In this document: in pieces, positions 28,305 through 38,629 of the stretch
Layout of the letters: every line of letters begins with the position of its first letter
Position numbering within the stretch: position 1 is the stretch's first letter
NCBI GenBank assembly: GCA_963576725.1
Contig: OY755240.1
Coordinates: 31,872,620 to 31,936,619 of the forward strand
Reading direction: 5' to 3'
Length of the DNA: 64,000 bases
From: Azorinus chamasolen
Taxonomy: Eukaryota > Mollusca > Bivalvia > Cardiida > Solecurtidae
Program-made: the position numbers and the translations under genes
Notes under the pieces: generated by a model
Database searches by the model: none
Seen by the model: the letters and a program-made list of their open reading frames with translations, nothing else
Told to the model about the DNA's origin: nothing

Positions 28305-29065
28305 TGAGCATTTAGAGTCAGTTTCCTAGACCCAGTCAAGCCGATAAATACAATTCATTTAGGCAGTGTCACAGTGCACTAGACCCCGCCAAATCGATAA
28401 ATACATTTCAATAAGGCAATGTCACAGTTCACTAGACCCAGCCCAGTCGATAAAATACATTTCAATAAGGCAATGTCACAGTGCACTAGACACCGCCCAA
28501 CCGATAAATACATTTCAATAAGGTAGTGTCATAGTTCACTAGACCGCGCCCAATCGATAAATACATTTCAATAAGGCAATGTCACAGTTCACTAGACCGC
28601 GCCCAACCGATAAATACATTTCAATAAGGTAGTGTCACAGTTCACTAGACCCAGCCAAATCGATAAATACATTTCAATAAGGCAGTGTCAGAGTGCACTA
28701 GACACCGCCCAATCGATAAATACATTTCAATAAGGCAGTGTCATAGTTCACTAGACCCAGCCCAATCGATAAATACATTTCAATAAGACAGTGCCAGAGT
28801 GCACTAGACACCGCCCAATCGATAAATACATTTCAATAAGGCAGTGCCACAGTTCACTAGACCCAGCCCAATCGATAAATACATTTCAATAAGGTAGTGT
28901 CACAGTTCACTAGACCCAGCCCAATCGATAAATACATTTCAATAAGGCAGTGTCACAGTGCACTAGACCCCCGCCCAATCGATAAATACATTTCAATAAG
29001 GCAGTGTCACAGTCCACTAGACCCAGCCCAATCGATAAATACAATTTATTTAGGCGTTTTGTGAT
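28305..29065 (+). repeat. 53-bp satellite-like tandem array, about 14 copies
   Basis: The unit is CCCAATCGATAAATACATTT, CAATAAGGCAGTGTCACAGT, TCACTAGACCCAG. Copies alternate at two positions: CAGTTCACTAGACCCAGCCC versus CAGTGCACTAGACACCGCCC. This suggests a higher-order dimer in part of the array. Open frames on the minus strand are repeat-derived. Confidence 0.95.
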
Positions 29066-29359
29066 GTCATGTCTTATACTCTTGCATAAGTTATGGGTCA
29101 CATTTTGCTTTTTGTTTACGAAGAGTTTGAGTTTTAATTTTACAGGGTGCTTCCATAACGTTGGCGGTGTTGTTCTATGTTCATATGTGTGGTACATGTG
29201 TGTATGGGCGCTCATTATAAGCTGTGAATTAGTGTTTGTAGAATGAAGATCCTTTGTGCTAGATATCCTTTGGCACTACGTGATCTTTTCAATGACGCAG
29301 TGTCCTAAATTCCAATTTGTCCTGTTTGGTGTCCCAAACCCAGCCAAATCGATATATTC
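29066..29359. repeat. copy 1 of a ~190-bp dispersed duplication
   Basis: GCGTTTTGTGATGTCATGTC, GGGTCACATTTTGCTTTTTG, TTTACGAAGAGTTTGAGTTT here matches the block after 29604 (GTGTTTTGTGATGTACTCC, GCCACATTTTGCCTTTCG, TTTTCGATTAGTTTGAAG). The next 130 bp are unassigned. Confidence 0.6.
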
Positions 29360-29604
29360 CGTTATCTGTTCTTTATTTATTCCAAATGTGCAATACCTGC
29401 TGAATATACATGGTCAAACTAGTCATAATGAAATATTGAAGATGGAACAATGTAGTCATTTTAGACACTAAAGAAACAGATCTATCAAATTACATAAGCA
29501 AACAGAGCGGACCCTAATCAGACGGCTCCTATAGGAGCCGTCTGATCTGGGTCTTCTCTGTGTGCAAAAGCTTGAAAACACGTATATATGAAGGAAAGGA
29601 TTAA
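29360..29604 (+). mobile_element. family A TTAA MITE
   Basis: TCTGTTCTTTATTTATTCC to GAAGGAAAGGATTAA. The stem GCAAACAGAGCGGACCCTAA, TCAGACGGCTCCTATAGGAG, CCGTCTGATCTGGGTCTTCT is nearly perfect. The left tip is lost. Confidence 0.88.
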
Positions 29605-29830
29605 GTAAGGTGTTTTGTGATGTACTCCTGTGTAAGATATGGCGCCACATTTTGCCTTTCGTTTTCGATTAGTTTGAAGTTTGGTATTACGGGGCCTTAC
29701 GGCACCGTGTATATGCTGTCGATGTTGAACAGACTTTGCAAGCAACAGTTTGTGTGAAGATCGTGTATATATGTGTGTAAGTGCAAACTTCATATGTGAG
29801 GCGTGTGTTGCTGCGCACCTGTATGTGTCA
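29605..29830. repeat. copy 2 of the ~190-bp dispersed duplication
   Basis: See the copy at 29.07 kb. Shared order: TTTTGTGATGT, CACATTTTGC, TTTGA.TTT, then GTTG and GTGTGTAAGTGC-type ends. The A MITE lies between the two copies. Confidence 0.55.
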
Positions 29831-30039
29831 TTTCCTTATTTCCTGCCTGACTTCTAGGGGTTTTTTGTAGACTTTGGTCAGTTTTTGTTGTTTTTTGTTG
29901 TTTTTTAAATTATCATTGCCAATGTTCGATCTTTTATCGTAATATGACTTTATGTGCCAATTCTCTTTTATCCCAGTCCTTTGTTTTCTTTTTAGCATAA
30001 AAAACTTGCATTATTATAGAACCAGGTGTTCTTATAAAG

Positions 30040-30112
30040 AAACATACCCGCTCAGACCGGGGATCGAACCCGGGTCGCCAGGTTCGCAGTCATGCACTCT
30101 ACCATGTCGCCA
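30040..30112 (-). mobile_element. tRNA-derived SINE head (or tRNA pseudogene)
   Basis: The minus strand reads GGCGACATGGTAGAGTGCAT, GACTGCGAACCTGGCGACCC, GGGTTCGATCCCCGGTCTGA. The internal pol III promoter is visible: an A-box-like TGGTAGAGTGC and an exact B box GGTTCGATCCC about 34 bases apart. The T-arm folds (CCGGGTTCGATCCCCGG). The acceptor stem does not close as a normal tRNA, and the flanks (CTTGTACGGCCTTGCTGTAC, AAG) look SINE-like. I call it a SINE head rather than a functional tRNA. Confidence 0.65.
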
Positions 30113-30337
30113 TAAAAGCGCGCTTGTACAGCAAGGCCGTACAAGTGATGATAAACCTACACACTGTGACAATTAGCATGCTCTTTGCTTTGTTTTATGT
30201 TGATTTCTACCTTTTTTACTACTATACATGTAATGTACATTTTCTTTATGTAACTACAGACCAGCTTGCATGCGGATTGCTTTTGACATAGTTTTAGGTT
30301 GCTTTAGAAATTTTGCAACTTTTTTTTTTACATAAAA

Positions 30338-30818
30338 ACCCCTTTCCCTGTTCGATGTTTATTCCAAATTTCAGTACCTACTGAATATTCATGAACAAAA
30401 TAGTTATAATGAAATATGGAAGGTGGAACATTGGAGCCAATTTAGAAAGAAAGGAAACAGTTCTGTGTTTGCCTGTGAAATAAAAACAGAAATGATACTT
30501 AACCCTTTCGCTGCCAATGCCGGATCATTGATTACCTATGCAAACAGTTTGGATCCAGATGAGACGCCGAGTAACTCGGCGTCTCATCAGGATCCAAACT
30601 GTTTGTTACTGTTACTATGTTTTTGAAACAAAAATGAAGAAAATCAAAGAATGAAAATTTGTAGCAGACGACAAAGTTAGCAGACGACAGAGTTTGGCAG
30701 CGAAAGGGTTAACTATGTAGCTTTTGCCATGGCCAAAATATTTCAATAAAAAAACTAATCTAACTGAGATCCATGGTGTCATGATTTCTTACATGAATAT
30801 TAACGTAGTAAAGGGTTA
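30338..30818. mobile_element. composite A (left) and reverse H (right) MITE, split by a D copy
   Basis: 30338-30465 is a family A left half (CCCCTTTCCCTGTTCGATG, GTACCTACTGAATATTCATG). 30466-30498 has GTTTGCCTGTGAAATAAAAA, CAGA. After the D copy, 30713-30818 reads ATGTAGCTTTTGCCATGGCC to GTAGTAAAGGGTTAA, a reverse H end. Two opposite-orientation elements have been fused. Confidence 0.65.
30499..30712 (-). mobile_element. family D TTAA MITE, full length, nested
   Basis: TTAACCCTTTCGCTGCCAAT to TTTGGCAGCGAAAGGGTTAA, 214 bp. The stem GCAAACAGTTTGGATCCAGA, TGAGACGCCGAG, TAACTCGGCGTCTCATCAGG is nearly perfect. It inserted at a TTAA inside A/H sequence. Confidence 0.94.
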
Positions 30819-30896
30819 AGTAGTTGTATAATAGTTAGAACATCACAAACACTACTTTCATGTACAATTGTGCTTTAAAACATTTCCCCATAGTTT

Positions 30897-31132
30897 ACCA
30901 CGTTTTGTGTCACTAACTCCATGAATGACATCATGATTATATTCATTATTTTAGTTTTATAATGTCACATAAACGCATGCTGGCCATGGCAGAAACTTTA
31001 GAATCATACCTATGTTGTATGATAAGCAAACAGAGCACACCCTGATCAGACGGCTCCTATAGGAACCGTCTGATCTTCGTGTGCTCCGTTTGCAAAGGTG
31101 CAGAAAGGCGCTTCAATGGAGTAAAGGGTTAA
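30897..31132 (+). mobile_element. family H TTAA MITE with matched changes in both stem arms
   Basis: It ends CAATGGAGTAAAGGGTTAA. The stem is GCAAACAGAGCACACCCTGA, TCAGACGGCTCCTATAGGAA, CCGTCTGATCTTCGTGTGCT, CCGTTTGC. Relative to the usual GAGTAGACC..GGTCTACTC, both arms now read GAGCACA and TGTGCTC, keeping pairing. Confidence 0.85.
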
Positions 31133-31552
31133 TATGTTTAACATGTTGAAACGTCACAAACAGTTGTACACGCTATGATTCATAAACCAACAATTTTCTA
31201 ATATATGGCTCATAATGTAACGTACAGAATGTCATTGTACTGTAGTTGTCGACTGTTACTGTACATTGTAAGATTTTCACTAACCACTATATAGCTATTG
31301 GCATGGAATTGTATATACACATTAAATACCCTCCATACTTTCATTGCACATCCAGCCCATACTGTCCGCAAGCCTAGGGTCAAGGTCAAATGACTTAGGA
31401 ATTTTATGTGCAGCTAGGCAAGCACCGCCACGGAGGCATCGCTGTGTCTTACAGACGCAACTTTCTAGCTCTAACTGTGTTATATAATTTATTATGTTGT
31501 CGTGTTGTGACAAATGTTTTCAACTGTTACATCCATATTCGTTGTTATATGT
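31133..31552. other. no gene seen
   Basis: Mixed composition. Two short frames (minus 31322-31513, plus 31408-31629) overlap and show no domain or splice context. Confidence 0.45.
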
Positions 31553-31801
31553 TTAAACCATTTCACCACCAATGTCGCAAAAATGCACCACGACAAATAG
31601 TGCAGTCCCAGACCAGACGCCGCCTTTAAAAGGCGGCGTCTGGTCAAGAACTTCACTTTTTGTCTTTAACTCTATTTTTCTATATCTGTGCTTTATTCAT
31701 TTGAAATTTGCATTTATTTAACTCATTTCCTTATTTTACCAAATGATTTAACAAAAGTGGTTTGCAGACGACAATTAGAAATTTGGCGCCGTAAGGGTTA
31801 A
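31553..31801 (+). mobile_element. family E TTAA MITE, full length
   Basis: TTAAACCATTTCACCACC to TTTGGCGCCGTAAGGGTTAA, 249 bp. The stem is AGTCCCAGACCAGACGCCGC, CTTTAAAAGGCGGCGTCTGG, TC. It is the reference copy for the family. Confidence 0.9.
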
Positions 31802-32010
31802 AGTACTATATTCGGCCGCGGATGAATGTTGTTGACGCTTACATTGTGTTATTATTCGGCGGTTGTCAAAACTTCGCATAAACAGCGAGTTTGAATCTAG
31901 TTATATTGTCATAATTTTTATAAGACTTAGTTACCGTCGAAATTATGTTTTGGGGTGTTTTGTATATATATTTCATAAGTTGTCAAGTTTTATAATGTCT
32001 AAGGAAGCAT
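31802..32010. other. no gene seen
   Basis: Nothing recognisable; CG-bearing at the left (TTCGGCCGCGGATG), then AT-rich. Confidence 0.4.
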
Positions 32011-32264
32011 GTACTGTAAAACCCCGCTAATGCGACCATCTAAAAGAGGTATAATTATGGGTGCTGGATGCAGATGGTAGCTTAATGCAGGACAAAGGTA
32101 ATGCAGAAAGCTCATAGATGTTCATTCTGCAATACTTTTGTCCTACATTAAGCAACCACTTGCTTCTAAAGACACCCATGTTTATTTATTCAGTGGTCGC
32201 CGTCTGATATGGGTCTACTCTGTTTGTAAATGCGTGAAACACGTTTGTATGAGGGAAAGGATGA
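32011..32264 (+). mobile_element. family I MITE joined to an A right half
   Basis: TACTGTAAAACCCCGCTAAT, GCGACCATC to TTATTCAGTGGTCGC is family I, missing its last bases. It is followed directly by CGTCTGATATGGGTCTACTC, TGTTTGTAAATGCGTG to GAGGGAAAGGATG, a family A end. Confidence 0.75.
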
Positions 32265-32461
32265 AAGTAAATACATGTATATCCGAATGGAAGTTGGAGT
32301 TGATAAATGGACGATGGTGAAATATTTGTTTAAGTCCGGCATGAAGAAGATAGCAAATCAGTGTGAAGTTTCTGTATTGTATTAGATTATGTTCAACCAA
32401 AGAGATCACAAAACAGTGGCAAAAAATTCCGTACAATTTAGTATATCCATTGTCCATGTAC

Positions 32462-32652
32462 ATTAAACCACCCTCTAAACCGGAATTCTAGTAGAATAGA
32501 ATCTAGATACTTTAAGCAGGTGGCTGCTTAATGCGGGGTGAAAGTCATACAGAAAGCTCTCAGAGGAGACTTTCGCCCTGCATAAACTGCCACCTGTTTC
32601 CAAGACAGATATTTATACTAAATTGAACGTCCGATTTAGAGGGTTTACTGTA
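32462..32652 (+). mobile_element. family I-like TA MITE
   Basis: AAACCACCCTCTAAACCGGA to GAACGTCCGATTTAGAGGGT, TTACTGTA. In the centre GAAAGTCATACAGAAAGCTC, TCAGAGGAGACTTTC folds. This is the variant with CTCTAAA tips. Confidence 0.8.
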
Positions 32653-33930
32653 AATGTCCAGATAGTACAAAGATCCGTTTCCGGGTTTAAGAAGTCGTCT
32701 TCACAGAATACTAAGGCTTTCCCGTAGGTGTACATGAAAAAGCACCTTGATTGCCAAATGTGAAATTGTTGGCAATCAGGCCTGCAATATGTTATACATT
32801 TTAAATGATTTAAATACATTTGACAAAACATAACATGGGCAAGTCAAATAATTTACGAAATCACATCACCATAACATTCCGGGTGTGAAATGCCTTGTCG
32901 CAGATGCGCCTTAAATTAAATTTATACTTGCCAATAAGTGAGAGATTTCGATGATAAAATTTAGATAACGTTTTTCTTAGTTTATGATACGTATATCCTT
33001 GCGAAAGAAGCTTTTCAGTTAAACTATAATTTCAACTAAAATCGTCAACAGAAGAAAACGCTCTAGCGAAACCAATAAGTTGAGATATGTATGTCCCGTA
33101 GGATGAAGCACGGGGACATCTCCGTTAACATTAGGGAAATTTAAAACGTTCAAATCAAAATTGTCTTTTTTGTTATAAAGTTTAGGAGAAATAATTCCTT
33201 TGTCAATTTTAAGGTATCATCAGGATCCAGACTGTTTCTTGAAACAAAAATGAAGAAATAATAAACTTTAAAGCTGTAGCAGACGACAAAAGTTGGCATC
33301 GAAAAAGTTAAATCGAAAAATGACACAAAATACGTGTACAATGTTTACGTCGATATTTATCATTTTTTGCTGTAAAACAAAACTATTCTCGTTTTATTTC
33401 CAATAGATCCGAAACTAAAACGCAACACGAATAAATACTCATATATCAACGAAAAACGTGTGGGGTCTGGGTCTGAGATATCAACACACATGAAAGTTTT
33501 CTTCAGCCTTGTTCGATCGATTTTCTTGCGGTAAATTTATTTTCTGAATATAAACAAATGATTCATGTAATTTATGTAAAACAAATTAAATATAGGGACC
33601 ATAAACTATTGAGGATCAGTTTTTGTAATACAAATAACATTCAATTTATTAAATCTGGTTCTGGTTGTTGTTGTTGTTGTTTTGAGTGTTGTTGTTTTTG
33701 TTGTTGTCGTTCTTTTTTTTCTTTTTCTTTTTTTTTGGGGGGGGGGGGTTAGAATAACCTATAAACAGAGTTTTAGTTCTGTAAAAAACGACTCAAACAG
33801 AGTCCGATGTCGCTCCGCTAATTTAGAAATCACTTTCATACACTATGGTACAGTGCCCTTAATGTGTAAAACTTTATTTCATTTTAGTTTGAAAATTTAC
33901 TTAACATAAATTCTTTCATAAATAATTCCT
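32653..33930. other. no gene; D fragment and a TTG / poly-G tract
   Basis: 33210-33311 is a D distal half (AGGTATCATCAGGATCCAGA, CTGTTTCTTGAAACAAAAAT, GCAGACGACAAAAGTTGGC). 33660-33752 is (TTG)n, then T-rich sequence, then a run of 10 G. The rest (32653-33200 and 33312-33650) has no visible gene or repeat. Confidence 0.5.
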
Positions 33931-34155
33931 TTAACCCTTTCCCTGTTCTATGTTTATTCCAAATTACAGAACCTACTGAATATTCGTAAACAAAATAGTT
34001 ATAAAGAAATATTGAAGGTGGAACATTGTAGACATTTTAGAAAGCAAAGAAACAAATATATCAAATTCAAATAGCAATCCTCTAGGAGCCATCTGATCTG
34101 GGTCTACTCTGTTTGCAAATGCGTGAAAACACGTTTATATGAGGGAAAGGGTTAA
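33931..34155 (+). mobile_element. family A TTAA MITE, left stem arm lost
   Basis: TTAACCCTTTCCCTGTTCTA, TG to GAGGGAAAGGGTTAA. Only the right stem arm remains (GGAGCCATCTGATCTGGGTC, TACTCTGTTTGC). It ends 64 bp 3' of the fibrinogen gene stop codon. Confidence 0.9.
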
Positions 34156-34218
34156 AGGAACATCAAAAGACATAAATGCAGTTTTGTAAGCTATGGAGTA
34201 ACTTGGTGTATTCTCAGC

Positions 34219-35802
34219 TCATTGATGGGTAGCTCTGATAGGTGTAGGCATGACTGCCATCAGTGTAAATTTTGAGGACTGTGTGAACTCCCAACATTTA
34301 CACCAGTGTATCCCCTTGCAGACATTTTCTCTCGAGTATTCACCTTCTCTATAATATACTCCATTAAGGTGACCACAATGGCAGTTGTTGTACCACCAAG
34401 CACCTGTGGAGTTCACTGCACAGTTACCTGACGACCAATTGTCATTGTCATTGTCATAAGTCGTGAACGACTGTCCATTACTATCAGCCATAGCATCACC
34501 ACATGTTATAAAAGGGGCGGCTGTGTCCAGTGCAAACCCCGATGACACGTCTCCGATCTTGAAATGGTTATAATACGCCGACATAGTTCTAGGAGTGATT
34601 CCGGGGTATGCTTCCATATAGATAAAAAGCCAGCTAGTATATTTTGTCAAATGGTAAATGTTTTCCAAACCAAGCCAGTATTCTCCTGTTCTGTTTCCGA
34701 ACCCCATGACGTAGTCGTCCCAGCCGCGGTAAAAATCTTCCGATCCATCCATTCGTCTTTGAATAATCGTCAAGCCACCTTGAGACATGCGACACCAAGC
34801 ATCCGTTAAGTAACCTCCGTTTGGTTGTATCGCATAGACACAGTCGGCATTGTACGAAGCAATGTACAGCTCATGGCAATCGTGTTTGTATGGCCATACA
34901 ATTATCTTCTCGTAGGAAGTATCTGTGACCTCTATCTGAAAGATAAATTGATAGGATCGATTGATATTTTAGTTGAAGAACAGTTATATTTAACCCTTTC
35001 CTATAGGAGCCATCTGATCTGGACCAGCTCTGTTTGTTAATGGAATTTGAAATACCCGTTTGCTTACATTCTAAAATGGCTACAATGGTCCACCTTCCAC
35101 ATGCATTATCTTGTTCTTTAACATCCAATCTTTACGATAACCCATACTACAGAAGTCAAGATAATATGCGTTAATAACAACATATTCAAGAAAGCGCATT
35201 TATTTCTTCAACAAACCTTATGTTGTGACCATAATTATGATTTCTACATCAAACTCTATATTGTGACCACTCTTTAGAATCGTCTCGAAGAGAAACCCTA
35301 TACTGTGACCACTCTTTAGAATGGTCTCTTCGAGACCATTTTAAAGAATGGTCACAGTACAGGGTTTAATGCAGAAATAAAAGAATTATTCTTGAAAATG
35401 TTTAAATTTACGCATTTTATCCGGACCTCTGGTATATAAAACAATACATGTATATAACAGCATTACCTGTTCAAGATCTTTTAGAGTGCCGTACACTCTT
35501 TTCGGTTGAGCTATGTCCTCGCTGGTGTTGTCTACTGCAGAGTTACAGACACATTCTCCTGTTTCTGGTGTAAAATACAGAGACGGTACCACGAGTCCTT
35601 CAATGGCTGTACAGACAGCAGCACATCCGGTAGGAGACTTCGAATTGGCGCTTTCAACGGCAATAGAGGTATTTTTATGCCTTCGAACTGTTTGGAAAAT
35701 CCAATTTGTGGTTATTTGTTTCCGCCGCCATATGTCGGCAGTGACCATTAAAATAATATTGAGACACAGCGCAACTGCTAGAAAAATTAATATGTGTCTC
35801 AT
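34219..35802 (-). CDS. fibrinogen-related domain secreted protein, two exons
   Basis: Predicted secreted or membrane-anchored lectin-like protein, 350 residues, of the fibrinogen-related family, which recognises glycans in invertebrate immunity. Exon 1 (35802-35467, 112 codons) has an N-terminal hydrophobic segment (ILIFLAVALCLNIILMV) and a cysteine-containing region (TGCAAVCTAIEG, YFTPETGECVC), perhaps PAN-like. Its donor is CAG/GTAATG. Exon 2 (34935-34219, 239 codons with stop) follows a TTATCTTTCAG acceptor in phase 0. The fibrinogen domain spans about 132-346: YKHDCHELY, IQPNGGYLTDAWCRM, TIIQRRMDGSEDFYRGW, NRTGEYWLGLENIYHLT, DNDNDNWSSGNCA (calcium-site region) and GAWWYNNCHCGHLNGVYY. The C-terminal block is GIHWCKCWE. 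All domain landmarks are in order and no frameshift is seen. The intron holds MITE sequence. The ligand is unknown. Confidence 0.92.
34936..35466 (-). other. intron of the fibrinogen-domain gene, with A/H and J element sequence
   Basis: 34989-35120 is an A/H piece (TTAACCCTTTCCTATAGGAG, CCATCTGATCTGGACC to TTGTTCTTTAA). 35213-35395 is family J, with AAACTCTATATTGTGACCAC, CCTATACTGTGACCACTC and a rebuilt hairpin GAATGGTCTCTTCGAGACCA, TTTTAAAGAATGGTCACAG. The J hairpin arms are partly triplicated. Confidence 0.75.
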
Positions 35803-36740
35803 TATGACTGATCAGAGCTTCTGCAATATCAAATTCTAATAATGCAAAACTCAAATAAAAACAGCCTCTGTGCTCACATTGCATAGACAGTTGGGTTGCT
35901 CTTCACTATATCTTATTCAGCATATATATGTGCCTATCATGGTGACATTGTGTACGTGGTATATTCATTCACTACATTTCTGTCCAGTATATCAGAGCTA
36001 AATGAGAGAGAAGAGAATCTCAAGCACAAAGTCTGAAACAAACTAGTCAAACTGTGGAATATACAATTACTGGTCTGTCTCTCTGTTACTCACGTGATTC
36101 CATACGTGTAGTGTTTCCATGGTACCAAATTTGCATAGCAATGCTTACAAAAGCAGTATTCACACCTGTCTGTTATAATATGCAAAGTTTAAATATTAAC
36201 TTGCTCGTTTAGTGTTTATCAAAGTTTAAAGCTGTCTAAGCTCAATATTCTTTGAAGTTAGCTATCTAAAGAAAGCATAAATCGAAATTTCAATTTTTTC
36301 CATTGGCTTCCTATGTATATGAATGCCCTACAATTAGCAGTCAAATGTGTGTTTTTTACTTAGTATGCTTGATTCTACCACATTCTGGAGGCGTTTTGTG
36401 TGTTTGACGGCGTCCCGAAGTTTCCTTTTCCGAGCTTTTTAAATGAGTATGTCAGTGCGGTTGTCAACATGTAAACTAACACTCCATGTTGCACGTTTCT
36501 ATGTTACACTTACTTAAATGACGTTAATGCTGTCAAAACGAAGATCTAAAAGCTTTTTATGTGAGTTTTCTCGTGTCTAATAGATTTCCGTATGATTTTG
36601 ACTTTATCTATTTGATAACGTAATGTTCAAATTGGTAATATGCGTGTGTAAAAATTGTCCCCACTAGAGCACTTACTGAATTCCGTAAGAAGGACTTGTC
36701 ATTTCGGTTATTCGATTTATAAAGCCTCTCGCGCTGTGCG
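35803..36740. other. 5' flank of the fibrinogen gene; nothing else seen
   Basis: AT-rich, without MITE tips. It is unusually free of repeats for this window and probably includes the promoter of the minus-strand gene. No TATA box can be assigned with confidence. Confidence 0.45.
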
Positions 36741-36958
36741 TTTAACTTGTTCCCTCATAGACTATTTTTAGACACAACCTCTTTGAATAAATCTAATGAA
36801 AAGAAGGATTTACTTGTGAGGGAAAAAGAGAATTGTGCTATGTTGAAACCATTGTGATAAAAAGAGCTTTTGTCTCCTCCTAGTTTGTCATCATAATCGT
36901 TTCAAAAAAGTGACTTTTATAGAGGCGTCAAAAGGCATGAGAATGAAGGAAGGGGACT
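36741..36958 (-). mobile_element. family B MITE, degenerate
   Basis: TTAACTTGTTCCCTCATAGA, CTATTTTTAGACACAACCTC, TTTGAATAAATC, AAACCATTGTGATAAAAAGA, GC, ending GAATGAAGGAAGGGG. The hairpin is broken. Confidence 0.75.
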
Positions 36959-36984
36959 CTGCGTATGTCGTGCGCGTATTGTAT

Positions 36985-37062
36985 TGCATTTGTAAATAGA
37001 TTGGAACCTGGTGAAACATCGAGTAACTCCGCGTCTCGTCAAGATCCAATCTGTTTAATACT
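36985..37062 (+). mobile_element. D-type hairpin fragment
   Basis: TTGTAAATAGATTGGAACCT, GGTGAAACATCGAGTAACTC, CGCGTCTCGTCAAGATCCAA, TCTGTTT. Confidence 0.5.
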
Positions 37063-37151
37063 CGGTCGATAGTTTCTCAAAACTTTAATGGAATCGGAAG
37101 TCAGTGAAAGTGAAGCCAAACAGAGATTGGGTATACATTTTATTTTCAACA

Positions 37152-37376
37152 TCGGAATTCCCTCATACTGGCGCCTTTTGACGCCTCTGCAAGTCACCTG
37201 TTGAACCATCGTGATAAATAGAGCACTTGCTCCTATAGAAACAAATGCTCTATTTATCACAATTGTTTCAAAACTACACAATTCTAAAATTGTCCTTTTC
37301 TCTAGTTAATGCTCCTTTACGGTAGATTAATTCAAAGAGTTTGGGTCTAAAAATAGCCTATGAGGTAATGGGTTAA
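37152..37376 (+). mobile_element. family B TTAA MITE
   Basis: GGAATTCCCTCATACTGGCG to TATGAGGTAATGGGTTAA. The stem is GATAAATAGAGCACTTGCTC, CTATAGAAACAAATGCTC. The left TTAA is mutated. Confidence 0.87.
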
Positions 37377-38398
37377 AGAGCAAATAAGCAGATTGGAACT
37401 TCTGCTCCTTTATTTGTTATATCTCAGCATGAGCAGTCTGTTCCAAGATTCCAATAACTGTCTTTATTTCTTTATTCATATATTTGTCCAGACCTTCAGA
37501 GAAGTAAATATCGTAAACATTTCATTTCCATTATACATTCATTTCACACAAAAACAAAGTTCTGCCGATACAATTACATGTATTAGTTTAACGAATATAT
37601 ATGACATGTATATGATATTTGTTTCCGCAGATATGGCAACCTTTACACTCATAAACCAACACATGTTTTTCATCAATGTGTTCAAAATGCTTGATAAATC
37701 AGACCTTCAACCCGTGTAGATGCATCATCAGCATTTCCATAAAGACGCCGCACTCCGATGCAGCGCCAATCATAAGCAAACATAGCAGACCCTGGTCAAA
37801 CTGCTCCTTCGAGAGATGTCCGATCTGGGGCTACCCTGTTTACAAAGGCATGGAAATGTGTTTCATTATCATAGGGCTAACTTCGTTGTTCTTATATGTT
37901 CTGGTCATTCAGCAACATGGGCTTCAACGCGTTTAGTTATGAAAATTGAAAATGGCTTAAGCCGGTGCTACGATGGTGTGAGTAGTGTTTCCCTTTAAAA
38001 CCTGCTCATAAACAGACTCAATAAAAATAGAATATAAGTCAGACAGGAAACTTGAAAATGACTCACAACAGTGCACAGCAACATCAAAAGCACAATGAAA
38101 TGTGCGCTCGCACACGACCTTCATAGAACAGTTCCTTGCCTGTTCCACACTAACATCATTTAGGGCACTGCGACACTATAACGCTCGCGTAGTGCCAAAG
38201 GGTGTTGAATAAAACCGAGTACGCGAGTTTCTCTTTTCGCATTGCTTCTTTTACTTTCGGAAGATCTGTTACTTTCAGATTTGTTTTGTATATAACTAAG
38301 ATGTAATAAAATGCATATATGGGGTTCTTTAATAGTTGTAGCAGGTTGTCAAGCCAACGGTGACGTATTTGAAATGTTTCATCAGACATAACCATTTA
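37377..38398. other. no gene; an A/H remnant at about 37765-37885
   Basis: AATCATAAGCAAACATAGCA, GACCCTGGTCAAACTGCTCC, GATCTGGGGCTACCCTGTTT is a worn A/H stem. 38285-38397 is the first unit of the ~95-bp repeat described next. The other open frames (108 codons at 37393 and 86 at 37676) show no domain. Confidence 0.45.
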
Positions 38399-38629
38399 CT
38401 CAACCCTTTCCTTCATATAACCGTGTTTTCACGCATCTGCAAACAGAGAAGACCCATATCTGATCATGGTCTGCTCGTTTGTTAATGGAATTTGATTGAT
38501 GTGTTTCTTTAGTTTCTAAAATGGCTACAACGTCCCACCCTCTATAGTACTTTAATTATAACTAGTTTGTCCATGAATATTCAGTAGATATTGAAATTTA
38601 TAATAAACATAGAGCAGTGAAAGCGTTAA
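38399..38629 (-). mobile_element. family A TTAA MITE inserted in a tandem repeat
   Basis: CTCAACCCTTTCCTTCATAT to GAGCAGTGAAAGCGTTAA. The left stem arm GCAAACAGAGAAGACCCATA, TCTGATCATGGTCTGCTC lacks the centre. It interrupts the ~95-bp repeat between its first and second units. Confidence 0.8.

Noticed and set aside
28305..29065. Possible CRISPR-like array at 28.3-29.1 kb
   Set aside because: There are no unique spacers: the 53-bp units are contiguous, and the genome is eukaryotic.
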